From: Pseudooctadecabacter jejudonensis | GTDB lineage: Bacteria > Pseudomonadota > Alphaproteobacteria > Rhodobacterales > Rhodobacteraceae | Length of the DNA: 64,000 nt | Assembly (NCBI RefSeq): GCF_900172275.1 | Contig: NZ_FWFT01000001.1 | Location: 434,001 to 498,000, forward strand | Direction: 5' to 3' | Part shown: positions 28,154 to 40,436 of the stretch, in pieces | Layout of the letters: each line of letters begins with the position of its first letter | Numbering within the stretch: the stretch's first letter is position 1 | Program-made: the position numbers and the translations under genes | The notes under the pieces: generated by a model | Databases searched by the model: none | Told to the model about the DNA's origin: nothing | Seen by the model: only the letters and a program-made list of their open reading frames with translations

Positions 28154-28519
28154 TCAGGTGTCCGACATCGGCGACATCAACTCCACCTCATCGCCCGAAA
28201 TGACCGAAGTATAAAAACACACCCGTCGGTTTGTGTGGCAGGCCGCCCCTGTCTGATCCACAATCGCCAACAAACAATCGCGGTCACAATCCACACGCAA
28301 ATCAATCAAGTCCTGTATGTGTCCGGACGTGTCGCCCTTGATCCAGAACGCCTGACGGGACCGCGACCAATAGGTGACGCGTTTGGTGTCCAGCGTCTTG
28401 GCCACAGCCTCGGCGTTCATCCACGCCATCATCAACACCTCACCCGTGCCCTCTTGCTGTGCAATGCACGGGATCAGGCCGTTCGCATCATATTTCAGGC
28501 TAGCGGGATCGAACGTCAT
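28154..28519 (-). CDS. hisI: Phosphoribosyl-AMP cyclohydrolase
   Basis: A 121-residue enzyme of histidine biosynthesis that opens the purine ring of phosphoribosyl-AMP. Metal-binding motifs are present: DCDRDCLLAIV with the two zinc cysteines and a third cysteine in GAACHTNRRVCFY. The WSRSRQAFWIKGDTSGH segment is diagnostic. Here it is a stand-alone HisI without the HisE pyrophosphohydrolase domain, as is usual in alphaproteobacteria. It is convergent with gluQ and divergent from the Fe-S scaffold gene. Confidence 0.95.
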   Translation of the reverse strand: MTFDPASLKYDANGLIPCIAQQEGTGEVLMMAWMNAEAVAKTLDTKRVTYWSRSRQAFWIKGDTSGHIQDLIDLRVDCDRDCLLAIVDQTGAACHTNRRVCFYTSVISGDEVELMSPMSDT

Positions 28520-28588
28520 GACTGCTTTTCCTTTGGCACTTTGGATCGAAACGCCTATCTATGACCCGAGCGACGCAAAGGCAACGAG

Positions 28589-29041
28589 ATGAGCACGGAC
28601 GCAGATCTGATCAAACTCTATTCCACCCGCATTCTGGGGCTGGCCTCGGATATTCCGCACCGCACCCGTCTGGACGCGCCAGATGCGACGGCAAAACGGC
28701 GGTCTCCGTTGTGTGGTTCCACCGTGACTGTGGACATCACGCTGTCGCAGGGGGCGATCACGGGGTACGGGCAAGATGTGAAGGCCTGCGCTTTGGGTCA
28801 GGCGGCTGCGGCGGTGGTGGGCCACAACATCATCGGGCGCACCGAAGGAGAGGTGCAGACCGCCCGCGACCAACTGCACGCCATGCTGACCGCAGACGGC
28901 CCTGCCCCCGATACGCCGTTTGATGGGTTGGAAGTACTGGGCCCCGCGTCCGGATACAAAAACCGTCATGCGTCCATCATGCTCGCCCTTGATGCCACCC
29001 TCGACGCTTTGGCCGAGGCCCGCAAGAAGCACTCCGCCTAA
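28589..29041 (+). CDS. NifU/IscU-like iron-sulfur cluster assembly scaffold protein
   Basis: A 150-residue protein of the NifU N-terminal family, on which Fe-S clusters are built. Two of the three expected ligand cysteines are clear, in SPLCGSTV (near 42) and VKACALGQAAA (near 65). Where the third usually lies the sequence reads NRHASIML, with histidine instead of cysteine. This variant may be characteristic of a Rhodobacterales subfamily (from memory). Divergent from hisI. The strong hairpin after its stop has its T-run on the opposite strand. Confidence 0.85.
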   Translation: MSTDADLIKLYSTRILGLASDIPHRTRLDAPDATAKRRSPLCGSTVTVDITLSQGAITGYGQDVKACALGQAAAAVVGHNIIGRTEGEVQTARDQLHAMLTADGPAPDTPFDGLEVLGPASGYKNRHASIMLALDATLDALAEARKKHSA

Positions 29042-29053
29042 GGCGTCAGACAA

Positions 29054-29092
29054 GAAAAAACCGCCGCTTTCCGGGACAGTGGAAAGCGGCGG
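29054..29092 (-). terminator. Intrinsic terminator, best oriented for minus strand
   Basis: A perfect 12-bp stem CCGCCGCTTTCC/GGAAAGCGGCGG with an eight-base loop (29061-29092), flanked on the left by AAAAAA, which gives a T-run on the minus strand. It would stop transcripts from the 40-residue gene at 29239-29361; the stem could also help end the scaffold gene. Confidence 0.8.
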
Positions 29093-29238
29093 CAGATAAG
29101 CGTTTCGTGTTGGGACCGGTGAAATGTCGGGAAAGGCAGGATCCCGGTTCAGGTCAAGACAGGCAGTGTCGGACAAAAACAGATCAAAGTTTGGGACAGA
29201 AGATCTGGATCACCGCACGAAACGCGTAAGGCAGACAG

Positions 29239-29361
29239 TTAAAACAGGTGGGGCAAAGACAGCGCCCCAAAGAGCATGACAATCAGGCTCACCATGCCCA
29301 AAGCATCGGCAAGGATCGTATCGTGGGATCGTGCGATCACGCGTTTGATGTCTTGTGCCAT
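29239..29361 (-). CDS. 40-residue single-span membrane protein
   Basis: Short gene whose product begins MAQDIKRVIARSHDTILADAL and ends in a hydrophobic segment (residues 21-38, about LGMVSLIVMLFGALSLP). Upstream on the minus strand is a GAGGAAC ribosome site. The charged N-terminus with the ARSHDTILADALG pattern resembles short conserved hypothetical membrane proteins that recur in Rhodobacteraceae genomes (from memory). A terminator follows. Its function is unknown. Confidence 0.75.
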   Translation of the reverse strand: MAQDIKRVIARSHDTILADALGMVSLIVMLFGALSLPHLF

Positions 29362-29472
29362 GGTGATGTTCCTCAATGTCGTGTTCTCTTTGTTGCACCT
29401 TTGTTCTCATTAACCAGATCTTAAAGCAAGAACTTTTTAAGAACAAAAGTGAACAAAATGTTCACATCATCG

Positions 29473-33884
<4,412 letters not shown>

Positions 33885-33892
33885 TCAGTGGA

Positions 33893-33921
33893 TGTCATGC
33901 AAGCAACGCCTGCATGACATT
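33893..33921 (-). terminator. Hairpin downstream of ctrA
   Basis: A perfect 10-bp stem ATGTCATGCA/TGCATGACAT with a nine-base loop, 14 bases past the ctrA stop. There is no T-run, so termination would need help from Rho or the hairpin may protect the mRNA. Confidence 0.55.
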
Positions 33922-33934
33922 TGACGGTTTGACC

Positions 33935-34654
33935 TCAGGCCCCAACCGCCAATTTCTCATCGTCTTTCATCGCCGCGGGATCAGGATCACGCAACACATA
34001 TCCGCGTCCCCAAACCGTTTCGATCTGGTTTTCACCGCCTGCCGCTTCACTGAGTTTTTTGCGCAGCTTGCAGATAAATACATCGATGATCTTGAGCTCA
34101 GGCTCATCCATACCGCCATAAAGATGGTTCAAGAACATCTCTTTGGTCAGCGTTGTTCCTTTGCGCAGGCTCAACAGTTCAAGCATCTGATACTCTTTAC
34201 CGGTGAGATGAACAGGTGCGCCATCGACCTCCACCGTCTTGGCATCAAGATTGACCGAAATCGCACCGGTCTTAATGATGGATTGGGCATGGCCCTTTGA
34301 CCGCCGGATGATCGCGTGAATGCGGGCGACCAGTTCTTCACGGTGGAAAGGTTTGGTCATGTAATCGTCGGCGCCAAAGCCAAAGCCTTTCAGCTTGCTC
34401 TCAGTCCCGTCCTCGCCCGACAGGATCAGAATCGGTGTATCAATCCGGCTCAACCGCAATTGACGCAACACCTCATGGCCATTCATGTCCGGCAAATTGA
34501 TATCAAGCAGAATAAGATCGTAATCATAAAGCTTGGCCAGATCGATGCCTTCTTCACCCAGATCAGTCGTATAAACATTCAGGTTCGCATGGCTGAGCAT
34601 CAATTCGATGCTTTTGGCCGTGGAGGGATCGTCTTCTACCAGCAATACACGCAT
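33935..34654 (-). CDS. ctrA: Cell-cycle response regulator CtrA
   Basis: A 239-residue OmpR-type regulator from the ATG at 34654. The receiver domain (1-120) has the phosphoacceptor Asp51 in [10 protein letters not shown], acidic residues ED at 7-8, and a lysine in YMTKPFH. The C-terminal winged helix (about 130-225) includes [21 protein letters not shown] and [14 protein letters not shown], which match CtrA closely. In Caulobacter it controls the cell cycle; in Rhodobacterales it mainly controls motility, gene transfer agents and similar traits (established knowledge). The adjacent upstream gene encodes an SciP-like partner. A TTAACC site lies in its upstream region. Confidence 0.95.
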   Translation of the reverse strand: MRVLLVEDDPSTAKSIELMLSHANLNVYTTDLGEEGIDLAKLYDYDLILLDINLPDMNGHEVLRQLRLSRIDTPILILSGEDGTESKLKGFGFGADDYMTKPFHREELVARIHAIIRRSKGHAQSIIKTGAISVNLDAKTVEVDGAPVHLTGKEYQMLELLSLRKGTTLTKEMFLNHLYGGMDEPELKIIDVFICKLRKKLSEAAGGENQIETVWGRGYVLRDPDPAAMKDDEKLAVGA

Positions 34655-34691
34655 TTCACTTCTCCGCTCATGTGTCTGATCCGACCATAAA

Positions 34692-34708
34692 GTAACAATG
34701 GTTAACCA
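34692..34708. promoter_or_regulatory. Possible CtrA binding site upstream of ctrA
   Basis: GTAAC and GGTTAACC lie close together, resembling paired CtrA half-sites (TTAA-type, spacing about six to seven). The site is about 40-55 bases upstream of the ctrA start, in the gap to the sciP-like gene, and would suit autoregulation. Based on consensus only. Confidence 0.45.
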
Positions 34709-34743
34709 CACGTTACCGGAACGAAATTTGTTTACAACTCCCG

Positions 34744-35022
34744 TTATGGTTGTCGGTACTTTTGAACGGACGTCGCCTTAAGCGCCGCCTCCCCATGATT
34801 GCGCACTGCGTTTTCCCATTCCGACAATTCATCTTCGGACAAAAAGTAGGTCTGCTTGGCCTCATCGCGCGACAGCAAACCATAAGCTACAGCTTTGACA
34901 ACACACGCTTTTCGGGATGCAACCCACCGCCTCGTGTCGGAACTGGGAAGATCTGCCCGCGTCAAAACCGATCCATCCGGCAACTTGACCGACCGCGGCC
35001 CGTCAATCTTTTTCAAGTACAT
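34744..35022 (-). CDS. sciP: SciP-like CtrA inhibitory protein (DUF1153)
   Basis: A 92-residue protein with the DUF1153 helical core [21 protein letters not shown] ... [19 protein letters not shown] and ending [10 protein letters not shown]. This matches the layout of Caulobacter SciP, a small helix-turn-helix protein that binds CtrA and blocks its transcriptional activation. It lies 89 bases upstream of ctrA on the same strand, consistent with a linked CtrA control module. It is divergent from mnmA. Confidence 0.85.
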   Translation of the reverse strand: MYLKKIDGPRSVKLPDGSVLTRADLPSSDTRRWVASRKACVVKAVAYGLLSRDEAKQTYFLSEDELSEWENAVRNHGEAALKATSVQKYRQP

Positions 35023-35151
35023 CGAACTGCACCTATCTTGTGAAACTTTCGCCCGTTGTGACGAAATGTACCTAAGAACAGGTAAAGCTGCCCCTTGAGA
35101 GTAGTTACACTTTTCATATATTCCGACGAAGTTCCGCCCAAAGGACCTCCC

Positions 35152-36291
35152 ATGCCCCTCGACCCGAGCCTCAACTCTCTTGGTTTCGCCAAGCCCCCGT
35201 CAGAAACGCGTGTCGTTGTCGCCATGTCAGGCGGCGTCGACAGCTCTGTTGTGGCGGCGATGCTGGCCGAACAGGGATACGATGTGGTGGGCGTGACCTT
35301 GCAGCTTTATGACCATGGCGCGGCATTGGCCAAGAAAGGTGCGTGTTGCGCAGGGCGAGACATCCATGACGCGCGCCGTGTGGCCGAAGACATGGGCTTT
35401 CCACACTATGTTCTCGATTACGAGAACACCTTCAAAGAAGCGGTGATGGATGAATTCGCAGACAGTTATCTTGCAGGCGCCACCCCCGTGCCGTGCATCC
35501 GCTGCAATGAACGGGTAAAATTCAAGGACCTTCTGGAAACGGCCAAAGACCTGGACGCCGATTGCATGGCGACAGGCCACTACATCCAGCGCATGGTGGG
35601 CGATCACGGTGCAGAGCTCCATTGTGCCGCGGATCCGACCAAAGACCAAAGCTATTTCCTGTTCTCAACCACGCCCGAACAACTCGATTATCTGCGCTTT
35701 CCCTTGGGACATCACGTGTCCAAAGAGGAAACCCGCGCACTGGCCCGCAAATACGGGCTGTCGCTGGCCGACAAGCCCGACAGCCAGGACATCTGTTTTG
35801 TACCCAACGGCAACTATGCCTCCGTGATTGAAAAACTCCGCCCAGGGGCGGCGGAGCCGGGGGATATTGTAGATGTGAACGGGAGAGTTCTGGCGCAACA
35901 CAGGGGTGTCATTCACTACACCATTGGGCAACGTCGCGGGCTTGGGATCGGGGGGCTGGCGGATCCATTGTATGTGGTGAAACTGGACGTCGATAAACGC
36001 CATGTCATCGTTGGCCCCAAAAACATGCTGACCACGCGCACGGTCCCTGTCCGTGAAATCAACTGGCTTGGCGATGATGCCTTTGATGCCGTGCAGGAAC
36101 GTCACATCAGCGTCAAAGTCCGCTCGACAAAACCTCCCGTAGAGGCCGTCGTGCGACCGCTTTCCTCCACCACAGCCGAGGTCGACTTGTTAACACCCGA
36201 AGAAGGCGTCTCTCCCGGGCAGGCCTGCGTCTTCTACGACAATGACAGCTCTCGCATCTTCGGCGGCGGCTGGATCTGGCGCGGATATTGA
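35152..36291 (+). CDS. mnmA: tRNA-specific 2-thiouridylase
   Basis: A 379-residue enzyme that inserts sulfur at uridine 34 of tRNA-Lys, -Glu and -Gln. Start 35152 has AAGGAC upstream; the longer in-frame start at 35095 lacks one. The PP-loop is [12 protein letters not shown] (near 24-35). The catalytic cysteine pair is in [14 protein letters not shown] (near 120) and [12 protein letters not shown] (near 215). The DQSYFLF motif and [10 protein letters not shown] are also present. It stands alone, convergent with the folate methyltransferase gene. Confidence 0.96.
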   Translation: MPLDPSLNSLGFAKPPSETRVVVAMSGGVDSSVVAAMLAEQGYDVVGVTLQLYDHGAALAKKGACCAGRDIHDARRVAEDMGFPHYVLDYENTFKEAVMDEFADSYLAGATPVPCIRCNERVKFKDLLETAKDLDADCMATGHYIQRMVGDHGAELHCAADPTKDQSYFLFSTTPEQLDYLRFPLGHHVSKEETRALARKYGLSLADKPDSQDICFVPNGNYASVIEKLRPGAAEPGDIVDVNGRVLAQHRGVIHYTIGQRRGLGIGGLADPLYVVKLDVDKRHVIVGPKNMLTTRTVPVREINWLGDDAFDAVQERHISVKVRSTKPPVEAVVRPLSSTTAEVDLLTPEEGVSPGQACVFYDNDSSRIFGGGWIWRGY

Positions 36292-36425
36292 CCATCCTGC
36301 GAGGCGCTGCGTCGCGGCCATTCGGGTTCAACACAAATAAAGCGGACCAGCTTTCACCAAAATCCAGCCCGCTCTCATACCGGATGACCCAACATACCGT
36401 CCACCAAACGGTTCCACACGTGTCG

Positions 36426-36448
36426 GCTTCTTTGGGTCAAAAATACCT
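36426..36448 (+). repeat. 23-bp dispersed repeat, copy 1
   Basis: GCTTCTTTGGGTCAAAAATA plus CCT, identical to 63824-63846. It lies between convergent mnmA and the folate methyltransferase gene. It looks like a member of an intergenic repeat family. Confidence 0.85.
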
Positions 36449-36458
36449 TTCAGGGGGT

Positions 36459-36507
36459 GTGGGGGATGAAAAATCCCCCACCGGATCCGACCGGCAACGC
36501 CGGTCGG
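36459..36507. terminator. Two adjacent hairpins between convergent genes
   Basis: Stem 1 (36459-36481) is GTGGGGGAT/ATCCCCCAC around a GAAAA loop; stem 2 (36487-36507) is CCGACCGGC/GCCGGTCGG around AAC. Placed between mnmA and the minus-strand methyltransferase stop at 36515, they probably end transcription from one or both sides, although T-runs are short or absent. Confidence 0.6.
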
Positions 36508-36514
36508 AAACGCC

Positions 36515-37600
36515 TTAGCTTGCGCGCCGACGACGCCCACCGGACCGCCCGGCGCGGCCCCGGCCCTCTTCACCGGCTTTGGGTGGCACACGGTTGAATC
36601 TGATCCACTCGCCGCCGCCTTCGTCATTGTTGGTGAGGAAGTTGGCCGCTCGAATCGCTTCCATCTCTTTGCCGGCCTTCGGTTTGGTGGATCCCATACC
36701 AAACAATTGAACAAACGCTTCATCATCCATGCCGTCGGGCAGGATGACGCCAGCGGCTTCTACCTCTGCCCGCTTTTCGGCCAGCTTCTTTGGCCCAATG
36801 GGCAGCGCCACGGGGTTCATAATTGCGGATGTCATGCCCGCCCCCATGGCCATGGGCAAAAACGCATTGTTGATGCCATGGCGGTTGGGCAGGCCGAACG
36901 AAATATTTGACGCCCCGCAGGTCGTGTTGACCCCCAATTCCTCGCGCAAGCGTCGCACCAGGGTGAACACCTGCAGCCCAGCGGTGCCCATAGCACCAAT
37001 GGGCATGACCAACGGATCAACAACGATGTCATGGGCCGGAATGCCAAAATCTGCCGCCCGCTCAACGATCTTCTTGGCCACGGCAAACCGCACCTCCGGA
37101 TCCTCTGAAATGCCTGTGTCGTCGTTGGAAATTGCCACCACGGGGACGTTGTATTTCTTGACCAGCGGCAACACCATCTCAAGGCGCTCTTCCTCACCGG
37201 TAACCGAATTCAGCAACGGTCGTCCCTCGGCAGCAGCCAGCCCGTTTTCCAATGCCCCCGGCACCGAACTGTCGATGCACAAAGGCGTGTCGCACACCGC
37301 CTGCACTTTTTCGACCAGCTGGCGCATCAACTCAGGCTCGACGAAATTATTGTCCGCATAGCGCGGATCCTCGGCCATCTTGTTGGAAAACACAGCGCCA
37401 GAGTTGATGTCGAGAACCGTGGCACCCGCCATGGTCTGGGCAATGGCATCGGCCTCTACCCGGCTGAAATCGCCGCGCTCCAACTCCTCGTTCAGGATCT
37501 TGCGTCCTGTGGGGTTGATACGCTCCCCGATCACGCAAAATGGCTCATCAAAGCCCATCACAGCGGTCTTGGTTTTGGATTCGATAACGGTGCGGGTCAT
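36515..37600 (-). CDS. Pterin-binding methyltetrahydrofolate:corrinoid methyltransferase
   Basis: A 361-residue protein with a dihydropteroate-synthase-like TIM barrel (about 15-290): VIGERINPTGRK, ATVLDINSGA, PLCIDSSVPGALENGL, LLNSVTGEEE and SNDDTGI are the pterin-binding loops of MetH-type and corrinoid methyltransferases. It should move a methyl group from methyl-tetrahydrofolate to a B12 protein. With metF nearby it may be the folate part of a split methionine synthase as reported, to my knowledge, in roseobacters (inference). The C-terminal 20 residues are Arg/Gly-rich (RGRAGRSGGRRRRAS). AAGGAAC precedes the start. No B12-binding or homocysteine-binding gene is in the window. Confidence 0.85.
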   Translation of the reverse strand: MTRTVIESKTKTAVMGFDEPFCVIGERINPTGRKILNEELERGDFSRVEADAIAQTMAGATVLDINSGAVFSNKMAEDPRYADNNFVEPELMRQLVEKVQAVCDTPLCIDSSVPGALENGLAAAEGRPLLNSVTGEEERLEMVLPLVKKYNVPVVAISNDDTGISEDPEVRFAVAKKIVERAADFGIPAHDIVVDPLVMPIGAMGTAGLQVFTLVRRLREELGVNTTCGASNISFGLPNRHGINNAFLPMAMGAGMTSAIMNPVALPIGPKKLAEKRAEVEAAGVILPDGMDDEAFVQLFGMGSTKPKAGKEMEAIRAANFLTNNDEGGGEWIRFNRVPPKAGEEGRGRAGRSGGRRRRAS

Positions 37601-37741
37601 GATTGTTCCTTAGGCGCAATGGCGGTGTTTCCACAAACTCTAGGGCGGTTTCGTGAGATCATCCGGTTACAAACGACATAGGCAGATACAGGCGCGACGT
37701 CAGCCCGTATTGTTTTCATAAAGATAGTGAGGGCGTCCCCG

Positions 37742-38842
37742 TCACACCTGCCCGGCAACCGAACCGACACAGCGAATGGCCTCTGCTCGGCTCAAGGTCT
37801 GCCGTGCGGGCGGGCCATAGTCTTGGCACGACCCCAATCCATAAGCCTTCAAGACCACATCCAATCGCCGCCGGTCTTGGACAGCCAAGGTCCGAAGGGC
37901 CATGTCCCCTGGATAGAAACTTTCAGCATAGGCGCCGTCCGCGATCACAACGGCATGCTTTGGCAACAAAAGCGCAAAAAACACAGCGCGCTTGCAGCCC
38001 CGCATTTGGGAAACACCCGGCATCTTCTCCAGCCCCGTCACAGGGACAAGCACGTCCCCCTCATCCCGCGTCATCAACAACCGATGCTGGCGCGAGACCT
38101 TGAGCGGGCGTCGCGGCCGCCCCGGACCCATTGTGTTGGGTTGGACCCGGTAGGGTTTGTATTTTGACGCATCAGATGAAAAATGCATCTCTCGGCGATT
38201 GATCCACAACAGCTGTTGTGGCCCGTCATCAAGGGTCATGACCATATCACCGACACGCAAATCCTCCACGGGGACTTCGCCACTCGGGGTCAGAATACGC
38301 GTGCCCTCCAAAAAGCAGATCGTCGGCCCCGCAGAGGTGCTTGCAAAGGAATTGCCATCATAATTGCCTTGCGACAATGATCCGCGATCGTCGCTGGTGA
38401 CCGCTTGGACTTCGATGGACTCGATCGGCTGACTGAAGGTCTGAGGAATGAAATCCCCGATAAATTCATCAATGACCAGAAAGAGATTTCCATTGGTGTC
38501 TTGAAGAATGCTTGCACCACTGTTGATCTGAATCTCTCCCCCGTCTGCGAGCGTGATCAAGATCCGCACGTCATAAAGCGAATCCACCGACGTCGTTGTC
38601 GTCGGCCCAGAAGGGGATGTCGGATACGTGATTGTGTCCGTCGACCCGATGTTGTCGCGCTCGATGGACCCGTTGTCGGAGCTGTCCGTGGTCAAGGTGA
38701 CAACATTGTCGCTCAGCGGATCAGCCGCCGATCCGTAGGTGCCGACAAGGGCTGCGGCCCCCTCCCCCGCAAGGGTCGCCTCATCCGTGTCCAAATCCGC
38801 AATCGTTCCCAAATAGAGTGTCGACCAATCTACGCTTGCCAT
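37742..38842 (-). CDS. Hint-domain protein (fourth in window)
   Basis: A 366-residue protein beginning MASVDWSTLYLGTIADLD, similar in layout to the Hint protein at 7887-8978. An acidic beta-rich N-terminal half (about 1-185) precedes a Hint_2 domain starting at ICFLEGTRILTPSGEVPVEDLRVGD and carrying VSRQHRLLMTRDE and HAVVIADGAYAESF. Here the usual NHR is QHR and the usual NG is DG. The tail differs from the other three. The gene sits between metF and the pterin-dependent methyltransferase, which would otherwise be neighbours, suggesting insertion into a conserved one-carbon cluster. No RTX repeats. Confidence 0.85.
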   Translation of the reverse strand: MASVDWSTLYLGTIADLDTDEATLAGEGAAALVGTYGSAADPLSDNVVTLTTDSSDNGSIERDNIGSTDTITYPTSPSGPTTTTSVDSLYDVRILITLADGGEIQINSGASILQDTNGNLFLVIDEFIGDFIPQTFSQPIESIEVQAVTSDDRGSLSQGNYDGNSFASTSAGPTICFLEGTRILTPSGEVPVEDLRVGDMVMTLDDGPQQLLWINRREMHFSSDASKYKPYRVQPNTMGPGRPRRPLKVSRQHRLLMTRDEGDVLVPVTGLEKMPGVSQMRGCKRAVFFALLLPKHAVVIADGAYAESFYPGDMALRTLAVQDRRRLDVVLKAYGLGSCQDYGPPARQTLSRAEAIRCVGSVAGQV

Positions 38843-38970
38843 TCAACTGACCTCAGACCTGTTGTGATCTGAGCGACCTAACCGCGACGCATTAGAAAAT
38901 GGTAAAGACGCCCTTCACCACATTCGGAAACGATAAAATAATTGTCTATCGATCTGGAAAGACCGTCGAA

Positions 38971-39897
38971 TTACGATGTCTGCGCCGCGGGCACAGCAGA
39001 TGTGCCACCGTTTTCAATCGCCCAGTTGGCATTCGTCTTGATGCCGCCCAGCGGGAAAAAATGAACCCGTTCGATGTTGCTGTCGGGGTTTGCGGCCTTA
39101 TGGGCCGCAAGGTCCGTCAGCACCTCTGTCGGTTCAAACGGCAACAGCAGCTTTGTGACATCCTTGGCGCGGCGTTGCAGCACGCGCAGCGATGGGCCAA
39201 CGCCGCAGGCAATCGCAAACTTAATCATCGTCTGAAGCTTTGCGGGGCCTGCGATACCGATGTGAATGGGGATTGTGATACCCGCTGCCTTCAGGCTGTC
39301 GGCCCATTCAATAATTGGCCCTGCCTCAAACGCAAATTGCGTGGCCAGCGCCATATCGGCGTCCGTCGTCTCGGAGAACTTTTGCTTCCAGCGCAAGGCA
39401 TCGTCCACATTGGCTGTCCCGCCGCTCGGATCGATGTCCTTGTTCCCCTCAGGGTGACCTGCCACGTGCAAACGTTTGAAGTCCCCGAAGGCGCCGCTTT
39501 CCATCAGCTGCATAGAAGAATGAAAATCACCGTGAGGCTGATCAACGCCACCGGCCAGCAACAGCGCCTGATCGACGCCCGCCTCACCACGGTACATCGC
39601 AATCCAGTTGTCCAACGTGGCGCGGTCTTTGATGATGCGTGCAGGGAAATGCGGCATGACCGGATAGCCGTCCTCGGCCAGCCGTTTGGCAGTGCGCACC
39701 ATGTCCTCAATGGGGGTGCCTTCGATGTGGGCAATATAGACACGGGTGCCTTTGGGCAGCAGCGCTTTGAAATCCTCAACCTTTTCGGCGGTGCGCGGCA
39801 TCACCTCGATGGAATAGCCGTCCAGAAACGTCTCAAGCTCCGGGTTCACGCCCGTGGCTGGGGCGTTGTCTTTTTTGCGGAAATTCAACAGGGCCAT
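38971..39897 (-). CDS. metF: Methylenetetrahydrofolate reductase
   Basis: A 308-residue flavoprotein from the ATG at 39897, preferred because GGAGGG lies seven bases upstream; a GTG at 39930 overlapping the preceding stop is the alternative. The TIM barrel shows EVMPRT near the start, VYIAHIEGTP, LLLAGGVDQPHGDF (folate loop), and TQFAFEAGPIIEW. It makes methyl-tetrahydrofolate for methionine synthesis and for the pterin-dependent methyltransferase two genes downstream. It follows the 'virulence factor' gene closely and both are probably cotranscribed. Confidence 0.9.
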   Translation of the reverse strand: MALLNFRKKDNAPATGVNPELETFLDGYSIEVMPRTAEKVEDFKALLPKGTRVYIAHIEGTPIEDMVRTAKRLAEDGYPVMPHFPARIIKDRATLDNWIAMYRGEAGVDQALLLAGGVDQPHGDFHSSMQLMESGAFGDFKRLHVAGHPEGNKDIDPSGGTANVDDALRWKQKFSETTDADMALATQFAFEAGPIIEWADSLKAAGITIPIHIGIAGPAKLQTMIKFAIACGVGPSLRVLQRRAKDVTKLLLPFEPTEVLTDLAAHKAANPDSNIERVHFFPLGGIKTNANWAIENGGTSAVPAAQTS

Positions 39898-39926
39898 GAC
39901 AGCGTCCCTCCATGTGGTGCGGTCGC

Positions 39927-40223
39927 TCACGCGTGACCGTTGTTGTTGATCAGCGCCATAAGGCGGTCTTTGTCGTATTCGGCTTCAATCTGGGCGGCCA
40001 CGGCCTCGGCGGCCTCGGCGTCCGTGCCGTCATGGGGCACCGGCGGCGCCTTGCGCCATTCGGCAAGATAATCATCGGTTTCTGCCGCACCGGATTTCAT
40101 CGCGGCCCGGTCGATGGCCTGTTCAAACCGTTCGCTGAGTTGTTTTTTCACCCCGCGACGGCCTTTGCCCACGATTACCTGCGCCGGAATATCGCGCCAG
40201 TACACGATGGTAACGTCTGCCAT
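39927..40223 (-). CDS. 'Virulence factor' family small protein next to metF
   Basis: A 98-residue protein (MADVTIVYWRDIPAQVIVGKGRRGVK ... NNNGHA). It matches what I remember of the small conserved 'virulence factor' Pfam family, which in alphaproteobacteria typically lies beside metF and folate methyltransferase genes. The true function is unknown; the name is inherited and probably misleading. An in-frame ATG at 40256 is possible, but the ATG at 40223 fits the family's start. Its stop abuts or overlaps the possible GTG start of metF. First gene of the one-carbon operon. Confidence 0.8.
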   Translation of the reverse strand: MADVTIVYWRDIPAQVIVGKGRRGVKKQLSERFEQAIDRAAMKSGAAETDDYLAEWRKAPPVPHDGTDAEAAEAVAAQIEAEYDKDRLMALINNNGHA

Positions 40224-40436
40224 ATGATTCTCGGCCTCCCTGCTCTTCGCCCCCACCTAATCACGATGGGCCAAAATTCAGCACCCATTTTCGACATCAA
40301 GCGCCCCAATGGCGACCCCCAAAACAAACGAGGGCCACATCATATTTCACATCATGAAAATGAAGTGACTTCGAAAGCTTGCGCGAAAGGGACCGCAAGC
40401 CTACGTTAAAGGTAACTCGATATGGAGGGCGTGACT

